DNA from: an uncultured Actinomycetes bacterium | GTDB lineage: Bacteria > Actinomycetota > Actinomycetes > Nanopelagicales > Nanopelagicaceae | Length of the DNA: 9,410 bases | Direction: 5' to 3' | NCBI GenBank assembly: GCA_903820565.1 | Contig: CAIJHZ010000157.1 | Coordinates: 1 to 9,410, forward strand | In this document: in pieces, positions 1 to 8,356 of the stretch | Layout of the letters: the number at the start of each line of letters is the position of its first letter | How positions within the stretch are numbered: position 1 is the stretch's first letter | Translations under genes and position numbers: made by a program | The notes under the pieces: model-generated | What the model saw: only the letters and a program-made list of their open reading frames with translations | Told to the model about the DNA's origin: nothing | Databases searched by the model: none

Positions 1-28
1 AGGCCCCACTAGTAGCAAGGACACTTTC

Positions 29-1027
29 GTGATTAATGTCGGAATCAATGGTTTTGGACGCATCGGTCGTAACTTCTTCCGTGCCAGCCTTACAAACCCA
101 AATATCAACATCGTCGGAATTAACGACTTAACTCCTAATGAGACTCTTGCTCACCTATTGAAGTACGACTCGATCTTAGGTCGCTTAGGTCTAGAAGTTA
201 CATACACAGATGATTCAATCACTGTTGATGGAAAGACAATCAAAGTTTTCTCGGAGCGCGATCCAGCAAATCTTCCATGGGCAGCGGTTAAGGCAGATGT
301 TGTTATCGAATCAACAGGAATCTTCACTAAGGGTGCAGATGCGCAGAAGCACATCACAGCAGGTGCGAAGAAGGTAATCATCTCGGCTCCAGCCACAGAT
401 GAAGACATCACCATCGTTATGGGTGTTAACCACACGCAGTACGACGCTACTAAGCACAACATTATTTCAAATGCATCATGTACAACTAATTGCCTTGCAC
501 CAATGGCAAAGGTACTTCAGGACAACTGGGGAATTGTTAAAGGTTTGATGACAACTATTCATGCGTACACAAATGATCAACCAATTCTTGACTTCCCACA
601 CAAGGATCTACGTCGCGCTCGCGCTGCTGCAATCAACATGATTCCAACATCAACAGGTGCTGCAAAGGCGATCTCATTAGTAATGCCAGAACTCAAGGGC
701 AAGCTAGATGGTTATGCAATGCGCGTTCCAGTTCCAACAGGATCTGCAACAGATCTAACTGTGGAGCTAGAAAAGGAAGCAACCGCTGCTGAAATCAATG
801 CAGCGATGAAGGCAGCAGCTAATGGCCCACTGAAGGGTTACCTTTCATACACAGAAGACCCAATCGTTTCTTCAGACATCGTTACAGATCCATCATCATG
901 TGTTTTTGACTCAGGTCTTACCAAGGTGATTGGCAATCAAGTAAAGGTTGTTGGTTGGTATGACAATGAATGGGGTTACTCAAACCGCCTAGTCGACTTG
1001 ATCGATTACGTTGGTAAAACTCTGTAA
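29..1027 (+). CDS. gap: Type I glyceraldehyde-3-phosphate dehydrogenase
   Basis: Cytosolic glycolytic enzyme that oxidises and phosphorylates glyceraldehyde 3-phosphate to 1,3-bisphosphoglycerate. The 332-residue length is normal for the family. The N-terminal Rossmann motif GFGRIGR lies at residues 8-14, and Asp33 after the second strand (INDLT) fits NAD rather than NADP preference. The catalytic cysteine is C151 in SNASCTTNC and its partner is H178 in TTIHAYT. The C-terminal half carries RRARAAAINMIPTSTGAA and ends with WYDNEWGYSNR, both family signatures. I chose the GTG at 29 because it opens directly on the MINVGINGFG start expected of the family and has AAGGA at 17-21, seven bases upstream. 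It is the first gene of the gap-pgk-tpiA operon, and its stop shares one base with the pgk start. Only 28 bases precede it, so its promoter lies outside the window. The identification is secure. Confidence 0.97.
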   Translation: MINVGINGFGRIGRNFFRASLTNPNINIVGINDLTPNETLAHLLKYDSILGRLGLEVTYTDDSITVDGKTIKVFSERDPANLPWAAVKADVVIESTGIFTKGADAQKHITAGAKKVIISAPATDEDITIVMGVNHTQYDATKHNIISNASCTTNCLAPMAKVLQDNWGIVKGLMTTIHAYTNDQPILDFPHKDLRRARAAAINMIPTSTGAAKAISLVMPELKGKLDGYAMRVPVPTGSATDLTVELEKEATAAEINAAMKAAANGPLKGYLSYTEDPIVSSDIVTDPSSCVFDSGLTKVIGNQVKVVGWYDNEWGYSNRLVDLIDYVGKTL

Positions 1028-2217
1028 TGCCAGATCTTTCAACAATTGATCTAGCCGGAAAGCGAGTCTTTCTTCGTTGCGACCTTAATGTTCCTTTGAA
1101 AGAGGGAGTTATTAAGGATGATGGTCGCATTAAAGCCTCGCTTCCGACTATTCAATTACTTCTTGAAAAAGGTGCTTCCCTTGTTATTGCTGCTCACCTT
1201 GGTCGTCCAAAAGGTGAACCAAAGCCTGAACTTTCATTAGCACCTGTAGCAAAGCGAATAGCCGAACTACTTGGACGCGAAGTTAAGTTCAATGGTGAGG
1301 TAACAGGATCTGCCGTAACTACTGCAGCCGAATCTTTAAAAGCTGGGGAGATTCTTCTTCTAGAAAATATTCGTTTCAGTGCAGCCGAGACAAGCAAGGA
1401 TGAGTCAGAGCGGGCCAGCTTTGCTTCCGAACTGGCTAAGCTTGCAGAATTTTATGTTGGAGACGGTTTCGGCGCAGTGCATCGTAAACATGCCTCTGTT
1501 TTTGATCTACCGAAGTTGCTTCCACATGCTGCAGGGCTATTGGTTGCAGCAGAAGTTGAAGTTCTGAAGAAACTTACTCAAAACCCAGAGCGCCCATACG
1601 GTGTAATTCTTGGCGGAGCGAAAGTTTCAGACAAACTTGGTGTGATTGAAAATTTGCTGGGCAAAGTTGATGTGCTAGCTATTGGCGGGGGAATGGTCTT
1701 CACATTCCTTAAGGCACAAGGCAAAGAAATTGGATCTTCACTTGTAGAAGCAGAAATGCTGGATGTTGTTAAGGGTTTAATTGCTACAGCAGAAGCAAAC
1801 GGCGTAAAACTTGTTCTTCCTACTGACATTGTTGTTGCACCTGCATTTGCGGCAGATGCCACACCAACTGTGGTTGCAGCCGATGCGATCCCTGCAGATC
1901 AAATGGGGTTAGATATTGGTCCAGTTTCAGCTGCTGCTTTTGCCGCTGAAATTGTTAAGTGCAAAACAGTCTTCTGGAATGGACCTATGGGGGTATTTGA
2001 ATTCCCTAACTTTGCTGCTGGCACACAAGTTGTTGCGCAAGCATTAACTGAAGTGACCGGGATTTCAGTTGTAGGTGGGGGAGACTCCGCTGCTGCTGTT
2101 CGCGCTCTAGGATTTGTTGATTCACAGTTCGGTTACATTTCAACAGGCGGCGGAGCTTCACTTGAGTACCTTGAAGGAAAAGAACTTCCGGGCCTAAAAG
2201 CATTAGAATTAATTTAA
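1027..2217 (+). CDS. pgk: Phosphoglycerate kinase
   Basis: Transfers phosphate from 1,3-bisphosphoglycerate to ADP, the first ATP-yielding step of glycolysis. The 396 residues match the usual monomeric bacterial enzyme. Visible motifs in order are RCDLNVPL near the N-terminus (substrate binding), HLGRPKGEP, ENIRF, GDGFGAVHRKHAS (the actinobacterial version of the DAFGTAHR motif), GGAKVSDKLGVIENLL, GGGMVFTFLKA, FWNGPMGVFE (nucleotide-binding side), and the closing GGGDSAAAVR and STGGGASLEYLEG loops. The ATG overlaps the gap TAA by one base (TAATG, 1025-1029) and has no strong Shine-Dalgarno. Translation by reinitiation after gap is therefore likely. The three genes gap, pgk and tpiA encode linked reactions and are expected to be co-transcribed. 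All expected motifs are present and nothing looks degraded. Confidence 0.97.
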   Translation: MPDLSTIDLAGKRVFLRCDLNVPLKEGVIKDDGRIKASLPTIQLLLEKGASLVIAAHLGRPKGEPKPELSLAPVAKRIAELLGREVKFNGEVTGSAVTTAAESLKAGEILLLENIRFSAAETSKDESERASFASELAKLAEFYVGDGFGAVHRKHASVFDLPKLLPHAAGLLVAAEVEVLKKLTQNPERPYGVILGGAKVSDKLGVIENLLGKVDVLAIGGGMVFTFLKAQGKEIGSSLVEAEMLDVVKGLIATAEANGVKLVLPTDIVVAPAFAADATPTVVAADAIPADQMGLDIGPVSAAAFAAEIVKCKTVFWNGPMGVFEFPNFAAGTQVVAQALTEVTGISVVGGGDSAAAVRALGFVDSQFGYISTGGGASLEYLEGKELPGLKALELI

Positions 2218-2243
2218 CAAGAATCAATTGCAGGGGAGCAATA

Positions 2244-3020
2244 ATGCGTAAACCATTAATGGCAGGAAACTGGAAGATGAACCTCAATCACCTTGAGGCA
2301 ATTGCAGTTGCACAAAAGTTGGTTTACGGCCTCGATGACAAGGATTACGACGCAGTTGATGTTGCAGTTATCCCACCATTTACGGATATTCGTTCGATTC
2401 AGACCTTGGTTGATGGAGATCGCTTGCGCCTGCAATACGGAGCACAAGATCTTTCTCCTGATGCAAGCGGAGCTTTTACTGGTGACATTTCAGGTTCAAT
2501 GCTTGCAAAGCTTGGCTGCAGTTACGTTGTCATCGGTCACTCTGAACGCCGCGCAATCCACCAAGAATCAGATGCGTTGATTAATCGTAAGATTAAAGCA
2601 GCCCTTGCACATGAAATTACGCCAATATTTTGCGTTGGCGAAGAGTTATCAGTTCGCGAAGGTGGAACACATGTAAGTCATGTCATCCGCCAGGTGCAAG
2701 CAGGTCTCGATGGATTTACCAAGCCAGAGCTCAAGAAGATTGTTATCGCTTACGAACCTGTGTGGGCAATTGGTACAGGTAAGACTGCAACCCCTGAGGA
2801 TGCTCAAGAAGTATGTGCTGCTATTCGTGAAGAGGTTGAAAATATTGGTTCACCGGAAATCGCTGCGAATATGCGCATCCTGTACGGCGGGTCAGTAAAA
2901 TCTTCTAACATCGTAGAAATCATGAAAAAAACAGATGTCGACGGTGCCTTGATTGGCGGAGCGAGCCTAGACCCTGAGGAATTGGCTAAGATCGTTAAAT
3001 TCCACGCGGTGAGCGAGTAA
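2244..3020 (+). CDS. tpiA: Triose-phosphate isomerase
   Basis: Interconverts dihydroxyacetone phosphate and glyceraldehyde 3-phosphate as a cytosolic TIM barrel. At 258 residues it is of standard bacterial length. The four catalytic elements are visible: N9 and K11 in AGNWKMN, electrophile H99 in VIGHSERR, and base E171 in AYEPVWAIGTGKTATPEDA, which also holds the flexible phosphate-gripping loop. The C-terminal phosphate-binding motifs YGGSVKSSN and GGASLD follow. The start ATG at 2244 is well supported by AGGGGAG at 2232-2238, the strongest ribosome-binding site in this operon. It lies 26 bases after the pgk stop, so tpiA probably initiates independently on the shared mRNA. It is followed by a 57-base gap containing inverted repeats and then secG. 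Confidence 0.97.
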   Translation: MRKPLMAGNWKMNLNHLEAIAVAQKLVYGLDDKDYDAVDVAVIPPFTDIRSIQTLVDGDRLRLQYGAQDLSPDASGAFTGDISGSMLAKLGCSYVVIGHSERRAIHQESDALINRKIKAALAHEITPIFCVGEELSVREGGTHVSHVIRQVQAGLDGFTKPELKKIVIAYEPVWAIGTGKTATPEDAQEVCAAIREEVENIGSPEIAANMRILYGGSVKSSNIVEIMKKTDVDGALIGGASLDPEELAKIVKFHAVSE

Positions 3021-3024
3021 GCAT

Positions 3025-3052
3025 TACCCCCACGGGGCGGGTATCCTTACCC
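3025..3052 (+). promoter_or_regulatory. Overlapping inverted repeats upstream of secG
   Basis: TACCC occurs at 3025-3029 and 3048-3052, and its complement GGGTA lies between at 3039-3043. The central GGGTA can pair with either flank, so two 5-bp hairpins are mutually exclusive (loops of 9 and 4 bases). This could be a weak attenuator or an mRNA processing site between tpiA and secG. TATCCT at 3042-3047 also fits a loose TANNNT -10 box for a secG promoter. There is no T-run, so it is not a standard terminator. The short stems make chance a real alternative. Confidence 0.25.
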
Positions 3053-3077
3053 TCTACGAACTAGGAGTTAAAGAAAA

Positions 3078-3305
3078 GTGAAACTAGGTCTATCTATCGC
3101 GCTGATAATTACCAGCCTGCTAATGATCCTTTTGGTGCTTCTGCACAAAGGAAAGGGAAGCGGCCTATCCGATTTATTCGGAGGTGGTATCTCATCAAAC
3201 TACGGCGGTTCATCTGTCGTTGAACGTAACCTTGATCGCATCACTATCGTCGCTGGTGGGCTCTGGTTTGCGTTAGTTGTAGCACTATCACTTGTCTTAA
3301 AGTAA
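3078..3305 (+). CDS. secG: Preprotein translocase subunit SecG
   Basis: Small membrane subunit of the SecYEG channel that assists SecA-driven export across the cytoplasmic membrane. The 75-residue protein has the family layout. A first membrane helix (about residues 3-22, LGLSIALIITSLLMILLVLL) runs into the HKGKGSGLSDLFGGG motif, which marks SecG. A short polar loop follows, then a second helix (about residues 55-74). The start is GTG at 3078 with AGGAG at 3063-3067. It follows tpiA by 57 bases, and the tpiA-secG neighbourhood is widespread in Actinobacteria and other bacteria. The export role is unrelated to glycolysis; shared transcription is probably historical. The identification is secure from the loop motif despite the short length. 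Confidence 0.93.
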   Translation: MKLGLSIALIITSLLMILLVLLHKGKGSGLSDLFGGGISSNYGGSSVVERNLDRITIVAGGLWFALVVALSLVLK

Positions 3306-3348
3306 ACATTTTTATTCAATTTTAATTTAGTACAACAAGGGGATACAT

Positions 3349-3690
3349 ATGGCAAGTGCAATTCGCGGAAGTCGTGTTGGCGCCGGCCCAATGGGTGAAG
3401 CAGAGCGCGGCGATTCAATCGCTCGTGCTTACGTTTCTTATTGGTGCGCAAGAGGACATGAAGTCCGTCCATCATTTGCAGTGGAAGAAACAGTTGTTAT
3501 TCCAGCTGAATGGGATTGCCCAAAATGTGGTTACCCAGCAGGTCGCGATCGCAACAATCCACCTAGCCCAGAGGTAAATGTGCCTTACAAGACTCACCTT
3601 GCCTACGTAAAAGAGCGTCGCACAGATGCTGAAGGTGAAAAACTTCTGGAAGAGGCGTTACGTAAACTTCGCGGAGATGATGAAGAGTAA
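3349..3690 (+). CDS. rbpA: RNA polymerase-binding protein RbpA
   Basis: RbpA is an actinobacterial transcription factor that binds RNA polymerase and the principal sigma factor and stabilises open promoter complexes. The 113-residue protein begins with AIRGSRVGAGPMGEAERG, nearly the Streptomyces-type N-terminus. A zinc-binding core follows, with likely ligands C33 and H37 (CARGH) and C57 and C60 (CPKC). The linker PYKTHLAYVKERR comes next, then the sigma-interacting C-terminal helix (EKLLEEALRKLR). Unlike the mycobacterial protein, which lacks the complete zinc set, this one keeps all four ligands. The ATG at 3349 has a strong AAGGGGA at 3337-3343. The 43-base upstream gap is very AT-rich and could hold its own promoter (TAATTT at 3323-3328 is a weak -10 candidate). 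The gene converges on pgi, with 3 bases between the stops. RbpA is the best lineage marker in the bacterial part. Confidence 0.96.
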   Translation: MASAIRGSRVGAGPMGEAERGDSIARAYVSYWCARGHEVRPSFAVEETVVIPAEWDCPKCGYPAGRDRNNPPSPEVNVPYKTHLAYVKERRTDAEGEKLLEEALRKLRGDDEE

Positions 3691-3693
3691 GTC

Positions 3694-5229
3694 CTACAAA
3701 GACTTTGCAGCATCAAGTAATTCAGTGATACCCATTGCACGATTTGTAAGATTAAATCGAAGCAGTGGGTATTTTCTTGATGCAAGTGCTTTTCCATCAC
3801 CAAGTGCTTGAGCCGCAACTAAGGTCTTAAAGCCGTAGCTTTGTCTAGGGATAGCAATATCTTTCTCGACATCTCCAGTGATTTGCAAGAAAACGCCGTT
3901 TTGTTGACCGCCTTTATGAAACTGTCCCGTTGAGTGCAAGAAACGTGGTCCCCACCCGAAGGTAACTGGACGCCCAGACTTATCGGCAAGAATTGCGCGC
4001 AGATCTGCAATAGCGATGTCATCTTTTCGATCAAGGTATGCCATAACAGCTATGTAGCCATCCTCAGGTATTAAAGAAATTAATTGTGTTAAGGCATCAC
4101 TAGCATTTTTTCCAGCGCCAAAGATCTGTAATACGCCGTCCTTCTGATCACCGGTAAAGGCTGGCAGTACGCCCTTCCATTCATTCAGAAGTGCCGATGT
4201 TTGCTCTTTCGCCTCAGTTACATTGGGTTGATTAAATGGATCAATTGCAAGAGCGGCACCAACTAGCGCTGTTACCCATTCCCAGACAATAAATTGAGAC
4301 GCTAGATCGCCTTCGACTACCAAATCAGCGGTACCTGTAAAGGCGATTGTGAATGCTTCGCCTTCACGTCCATTGTGCGAACTTTCAGCAACTACCGGAA
4401 GTCGTCCTACTTGATTCTTTCCAGTTGATTCGGCAACTAGTTGCTCGATCCAATCACTCAGTCCTGGCATGCCAGAACCATGATCTGTAAAGGCAACGTA
4501 TTGAGCAGAAACATATGTCAGCAGATAAGCGATGTCGCAGATGGTTTGAGAATCTGAAAAGAATGCTGCTTTGGTTTCACTTGCGTTATCAAGTAACACG
4601 GAGACATCGATACCAATCAATGCTGCAGGAACCAAGCCGAAAGGACTTAAAACGCTAAAACGTCCACCAACATTAGGGTCAGCATTTACTACCGAATATC
4701 CGCCCTCTCGAACCTGCTTGTCCAAAGGAGAGCCAGGGTCTGTTACAAAAACCATGTGGTCTATTGGGTTAAGTCCTGCATCCTTAAATGCACCTTCAAA
4801 GAGTGCGCGTTGTGATGCTGTTTCAATTGTCGAGCCAGATTTCGAACTAACCACAACAACAGACTTAACAAGATCAGCATCTAAAGCATGTGAGACATAG
4901 TTTGGATCAGTTGAATCTAAAACGAAAAGATTCTTGAAAAAAGTCTGTGCAATAACTTCAGGTCCAAGTGATGAGCCACCCATTCCACACAAAATGACAG
5001 AAGTCTTGTCCCGATGCTTTGCGGCAAGTGCATCAAATTGTGGAAGTAGTTCACGTGATGATTCCGGTAGGTCAATCCAATTCAACCGAGTTGAAGCCTC
5101 TGCTTGGGCATCAGGTCCCCAGATTGTTGAATCCTTCTGCTTAAGGCGTTCATGGAAAGCCTGCAGCGCTTTGTATTGGGCAGAAGAACGGTCAATCTTT
5201 GAAAGCGAAGTACCTTTAATTGAAATCAT
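3694..5229 (-). CDS. pgi: Glucose-6-phosphate isomerase
   Basis: Interconverts glucose 6-phosphate and fructose 6-phosphate, linking the pentose phosphate products of tkt and tal to glycolysis. The 511 residues are shorter than the roughly 550-residue Escherichia coli type. They resemble the actinobacterial form and the isomerase half of known transaldolase-isomerase fusion proteins. Motifs seen are GMGGSSLGP (residues 82-90), the sugar-phosphate loop SKSGST (129-134), QLVAESTGK with probable catalytic E267, PFNQPNV (331-337), and FLHSTGQFHKGG with H432 and H438 near the C-terminal active-site side. The start ATG at 5229 overlaps the tal stop as ATGA. An AAGG about 14 bases upstream is poorly placed, so coupled translation is likely. 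It is the last gene of the tkt-tal-pgi run and ends 3 bases from the rbpA stop on the other strand, with no clear terminator between. Confidence 0.95.
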   Translation of the reverse strand: MISIKGTSLSKIDRSSAQYKALQAFHERLKQKDSTIWGPDAQAEASTRLNWIDLPESSRELLPQFDALAAKHRDKTSVILCGMGGSSLGPEVIAQTFFKNLFVLDSTDPNYVSHALDADLVKSVVVVSSKSGSTIETASQRALFEGAFKDAGLNPIDHMVFVTDPGSPLDKQVREGGYSVVNADPNVGGRFSVLSPFGLVPAALIGIDVSVLLDNASETKAAFFSDSQTICDIAYLLTYVSAQYVAFTDHGSGMPGLSDWIEQLVAESTGKNQVGRLPVVAESSHNGREGEAFTIAFTGTADLVVEGDLASQFIVWEWVTALVGAALAIDPFNQPNVTEAKEQTSALLNEWKGVLPAFTGDQKDGVLQIFGAGKNASDALTQLISLIPEDGYIAVMAYLDRKDDIAIADLRAILADKSGRPVTFGWGPRFLHSTGQFHKGGQQNGVFLQITGDVEKDIAIPRQSYGFKTLVAAQALGDGKALASRKYPLLRFNLTNRAMGITELLDAAKSL

Positions 5230-6311
5230 TGTTGTTGAGCAGCCTTTACATTGTCTAGTAATTCATCCCAAGCTTGGGCAAACTTCTTCACACCATCTAC
5301 TTCTAAATCTGTTGTGATTTGATCTAAGGAAATACCGAGAGAGGATAGACCTTTCAAAACGCTGACAGCGTCGCCGTAGTTTCCAGAAATGGTATTTCCT
5401 CGCACTACTCCGTGATCAATCAATGCATCCAAGGTTGATTGGGGCATTGTGTTTACAGTTAGAGGCGCTATTAGTTCAATGACATATTGAGTGTCTGGGT
5501 AAGCAGGATCTTTCACACCAGTAGAGGCCCATAGCGGGCGTTGCTTATTTGCGCCTTTAGATGACAATGCAGCCCAACGTTCAGATCCAAATTTCTCTTC
5601 AAATAATTGGTATGCAAGATGAGCATTAGCTATTGCGGCCTTACCCAAAAGCGTGATCGCTTCAGGTGTTCCATTCTTCTTTAGTAAACCATCAATGGTC
5701 GAATCGATACGGCTTACAAAGAAGGATGCAACCGAGTGGACCTGTGATGGGTTTTCACATTGTTCAAGACCCTTCATGAAGGAATCAATAACTTGTCCGT
5801 AACGCTTAACGGAAAAAATGAGCGTTACATTAACGCTGATTCCAGATACGATGAGTGCCGTAATAGCTGGTAAACCCTCAATTGTTGCCGGAACTTTAAT
5901 CATGACATTTGGGCGATCGATAATTGACCACAGCTCTTTGCCAGCGGCAATTGTGCCGTCCGTATCTCTTGCAAGACGTGGATCAACTTCAATACTGACG
6001 CGGCCATCAAAACCTTTACTGCTGGAAAAGATGGGTGAGAACAAGTCACAGGCTTGCCGGACATCATCAGTTGTCAGTTTCTTAACTACATCATCAACTG
6101 TTGCACCTTTCATTGCAGCGATATCGGCGCTGTATTCAGCCGCTCCACTAATTGCTCCACTAAAAATGCTGGGATTCGTAGTTACTCCAACAACTCCACT
6201 ATTCGCAATTCTTGAAGGAAGCGAGTGTGGATCTGTACCAGTAATTTTTGCACGTGATAAATCATCTAACCAGATAGATGTTCCTGCAGTGGCTACCTCA
6301 TGAACACTCAT
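5226..6311 (-). CDS. tal: Transaldolase
   Basis: Moves a dihydroxyacetone unit from sedoheptulose 7-phosphate to glyceraldehyde 3-phosphate in the non-oxidative pentose phosphate pathway. At 361 residues it is the longer actinobacterial-type enzyme. It shows SIWLDDLSRAKI near the N-terminus, GVTTNPSIFSGAI, the segment GFDGRVSIEVDPRLARDT, and the Schiff-base lysine K139 in NVMIKVPAT. The C-terminal half contains SVASFFVSRID, RPLWASTGVKDP and the family's IAPLTVNTMP. The ATG at 6311 overlaps the tkt TGA by four bases (ATGA), and the tal stop overlaps the pgi start in the same way. All three proteins should thus be made from one coupled message. Upstream AAAGAAAG is a weak ribosome-binding site, consistent with coupling. 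No missing residues or breaks were seen. Confidence 0.96.
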   Translation of the reverse strand: MSVHEVATAGTSIWLDDLSRAKITGTDPHSLPSRIANSGVVGVTTNPSIFSGAISGAAEYSADIAAMKGATVDDVVKKLTTDDVRQACDLFSPIFSSSKGFDGRVSIEVDPRLARDTDGTIAAGKELWSIIDRPNVMIKVPATIEGLPAITALIVSGISVNVTLIFSVKRYGQVIDSFMKGLEQCENPSQVHSVASFFVSRIDSTIDGLLKKNGTPEAITLLGKAAIANAHLAYQLFEEKFGSERWAALSSKGANKQRPLWASTGVKDPAYPDTQYVIELIAPLTVNTMPQSTLDALIDHGVVRGNTISGNYGDAVSVLKGLSSLGISLDQITTDLEVDGVKKFAQAWDELLDNVKAAQQQ

Positions 6312-8353
6312 TTGATTGCTTTCTTTACCTGGGCGACAACATTCTCGACTGAAAAGCCAAACTCTTTGAATAATGTCTTGGCATCTGCTGATGCCCCGTA
6401 ATGTTCAAGTGATATTGCAACACCAGAATCGCCTATCAATTCGCGCCAGCCTTGAGCTATTCCAACTTCAATGCTGATCTTTACGATACCGGGGGATAGG
6501 ACTGAATCTTTATAGCTCTGATCTTGTTCTTCAAACCATTCCAGGCATGGTGCACTAACAACTCGAACATTGATTCCTTCTACAGCCAAGGCAGTTTGCG
6601 AATCTATAGCTAGAGAAACCTCCGAACCAGTTGCAATCAAAATCGCTTGTGGGTTTGCTGCATCCTTCAAGATGTACGCACCTTGTGCAGTTCCCGATGC
6701 TGGGGCGCAGATGGTTCGATCAAATACTGGAAGGTTTTGACGTGACAACAGAATTCCTGTCGCACGGCCGCGTGCAATGATCTTCTTCCACGCCTCTGTT
6801 ACCTCGTTGGCATCGCCTGGACGCACAACATCTAGTCCAGGAATCGCTCGGAGTGCGGCAAAGTGCTCGATTGGTTGATGGGTAGGACCATCTTCGCCCA
6901 CACCGATCGAATCGTGCGTCCACACAAAGGTCGAAGCGATATTCATCAGTGCGGCTAGACGTACGGCAGGACGCATGTAATCACTAAAGACAGCAAATGT
7001 TCCGCCAAATGATCGAGTCAAGCCATGCAGGGTAATTCCATTAAGAATTGAACCCATTGCATGTTCGCGAATTCCAAAGTGAATGATTCGTCCATAAGGG
7101 TTTGCGCCTGCAATTGCTGATGACGCCGGCAAGAAAGATCCACCACCCTTAATACTTGTGTTGTTAGATCCTGCTAAATCGGCGGACCCACCCCAGAACT
7201 CTGGCAACTTTGCCGCAATTGCATTAATTACTTCACCAGATGCAGCACGAGTTGCTACATCTTTATCAGGAGAAAATACTGGAATGTCTGCATCCCAACC
7301 GACAGGTAAACCACGTGTACGCAATCTTTCAAGAAGCTCAGCTTTGTCTTTATTAGCAGACTTCCATTGTGTAAATCGATCATCCCAAAGCTTTCGGGTT
7401 TCTGCGCCGCGATTCTTAACAAGACGGGCATGTGCCAGTACTTCAGCCGGCATTGCAAAATCTTCATCAGGGTTGAGACCTAGTGCAATCTTTGTTGCTT
7501 TGATTTCATCAACACCAAGTGCTGATCCATGTGAGCCCGCAGTTCCTTGTGCTTTAGGAGCAGGCCAAGCAATAACTGAATGCATGCGAATTAGAGTTGG
7601 CTTAGAAGATTCTTTCTTTGCTGCAATCATTGCTGCATCTAGTGCGACCAGGTCAATGTTTCCTGTGGCAAGGACAGCAACTTCAATGACATGCCATCCA
7701 TATGCTCGGTATCTAGCAGCAACATCTTCTGTGAAAGCGTTATGAGTGTCGCCTTCAATTGAAATTCTGTTGTCATCATAAATAATGTTGAGATTGCCGA
7801 GCTCTTGCGTGCCTGCCAAAGAAGATGCTTCAGCGCTAACGCCTTCCTGTAGATCTCCATCGGAGCAAATAACCCAAATCGAGTGATCAAAAAGTGATGT
7901 GTTTGCTGGTGCTGCTGGATCAAGCAAGCCGCGCTCATAACGGGCAGCCATAGCCATTCCAACTGCAGTTCCTACGCCTTGACCTAATGGACCAGTTGTC
8001 ATTTCTACGCCTGCAGTGTGGCCATATTCAGGATGGCCCGGAGTTAATGAACCCCATGTTCTAAAGCTTTGAAGATCTTTCATTTCAAGGCCGTAACCAC
8101 TTAGAAAGAGTTGAATGTATAGAGTCAGTGATGAGTGTCCGCAGGAGAGAATGAATCTGTCGCGACCTAGCCACTGTGGATCTGCTGGATCATGAACTAG
8201 GTGGCGTTGGAATAGCGAATATGCGACAGGGGCAAGTGACATTGCAGTACCTGGGTGGCCATTGCCAACCTTTTGTACCGCATCGGCTGCTAAAGCACGT
8301 GCGTATGAAACCGCACGATCATCTAGCTCTGTCCATCCGCTGATTTTGCTCAT
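6308..8353 (-). CDS. tkt: Transketolase
   Basis: Thiamine diphosphate enzyme that transfers two-carbon ketol units between sugar phosphates in the non-oxidative pentose phosphate pathway. The 681 residues are full length for the family. The N-terminal pyrophosphate domain has H33 in GNGHPGTAMS, GHSSLTLY, the PGHPEYGHTAGVE loop, and the cofactor motif SDGDLQEG (D165-G166-D167) running to N in YDDNRISIEG. The pyrimidine domain has GSADLAGSNN and catalytic E430 in HFGIREHAMG, followed by THDSIGVGEDGPTHQPIEH. The C-terminal domain begins around ILIATGSEVSLA. The ATG at 8353 lies only 3 bases after the upstream heme A synthase stop. GGATAGC sits just before it on the coding strand and could act as a ribosome-binding site overlapping that stop. 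It is the first complete gene of the tkt-tal-pgi run. Confidence 0.97.
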   Translation of the reverse strand: MSKISGWTELDDRAVSYARALAADAVQKVGNGHPGTAMSLAPVAYSLFQRHLVHDPADPQWLGRDRFILSCGHSSLTLYIQLFLSGYGLEMKDLQSFRTWGSLTPGHPEYGHTAGVEMTTGPLGQGVGTAVGMAMAARYERGLLDPAAPANTSLFDHSIWVICSDGDLQEGVSAEASSLAGTQELGNLNIIYDDNRISIEGDTHNAFTEDVAARYRAYGWHVIEVAVLATGNIDLVALDAAMIAAKKESSKPTLIRMHSVIAWPAPKAQGTAGSHGSALGVDEIKATKIALGLNPDEDFAMPAEVLAHARLVKNRGAETRKLWDDRFTQWKSANKDKAELLERLRTRGLPVGWDADIPVFSPDKDVATRAASGEVINAIAAKLPEFWGGSADLAGSNNTSIKGGGSFLPASSAIAGANPYGRIIHFGIREHAMGSILNGITLHGLTRSFGGTFAVFSDYMRPAVRLAALMNIASTFVWTHDSIGVGEDGPTHQPIEHFAALRAIPGLDVVRPGDANEVTEAWKKIIARGRATGILLSRQNLPVFDRTICAPASGTAQGAYILKDAANPQAILIATGSEVSLAIDSQTALAVEGINVRVVSAPCLEWFEEQDQSYKDSVLSPGIVKISIEVGIAQGWRELIGDSGVAISLEHYGASADAKTLFKEFGFSVENVVAQVKKAIK

Positions 8354-8356
8354 CTG

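Noticed and set aside
151..462. Long antisense open frames inside gap, pgk, tpiA, pgi, tal and tkt
   Set aside because: They lie within strongly conserved genes on the other strand or in other frames, have no recognisable motifs, and are expected by chance.
3689..3705. AAGTC/GACTT hairpin across the rbpA and pgi stops as a bidirectional terminator
   Set aside because: The stem is only 5 bp with a 7-base loop, and no T-run follows on either strand.
29..8353. A novel defence or mobile system in the bacterial part
   Set aside because: Every bacterial gene is a recognisable housekeeping gene in conserved order. No repeats, integrases, CRISPR units or unexplained gaps over 60 bases were seen.
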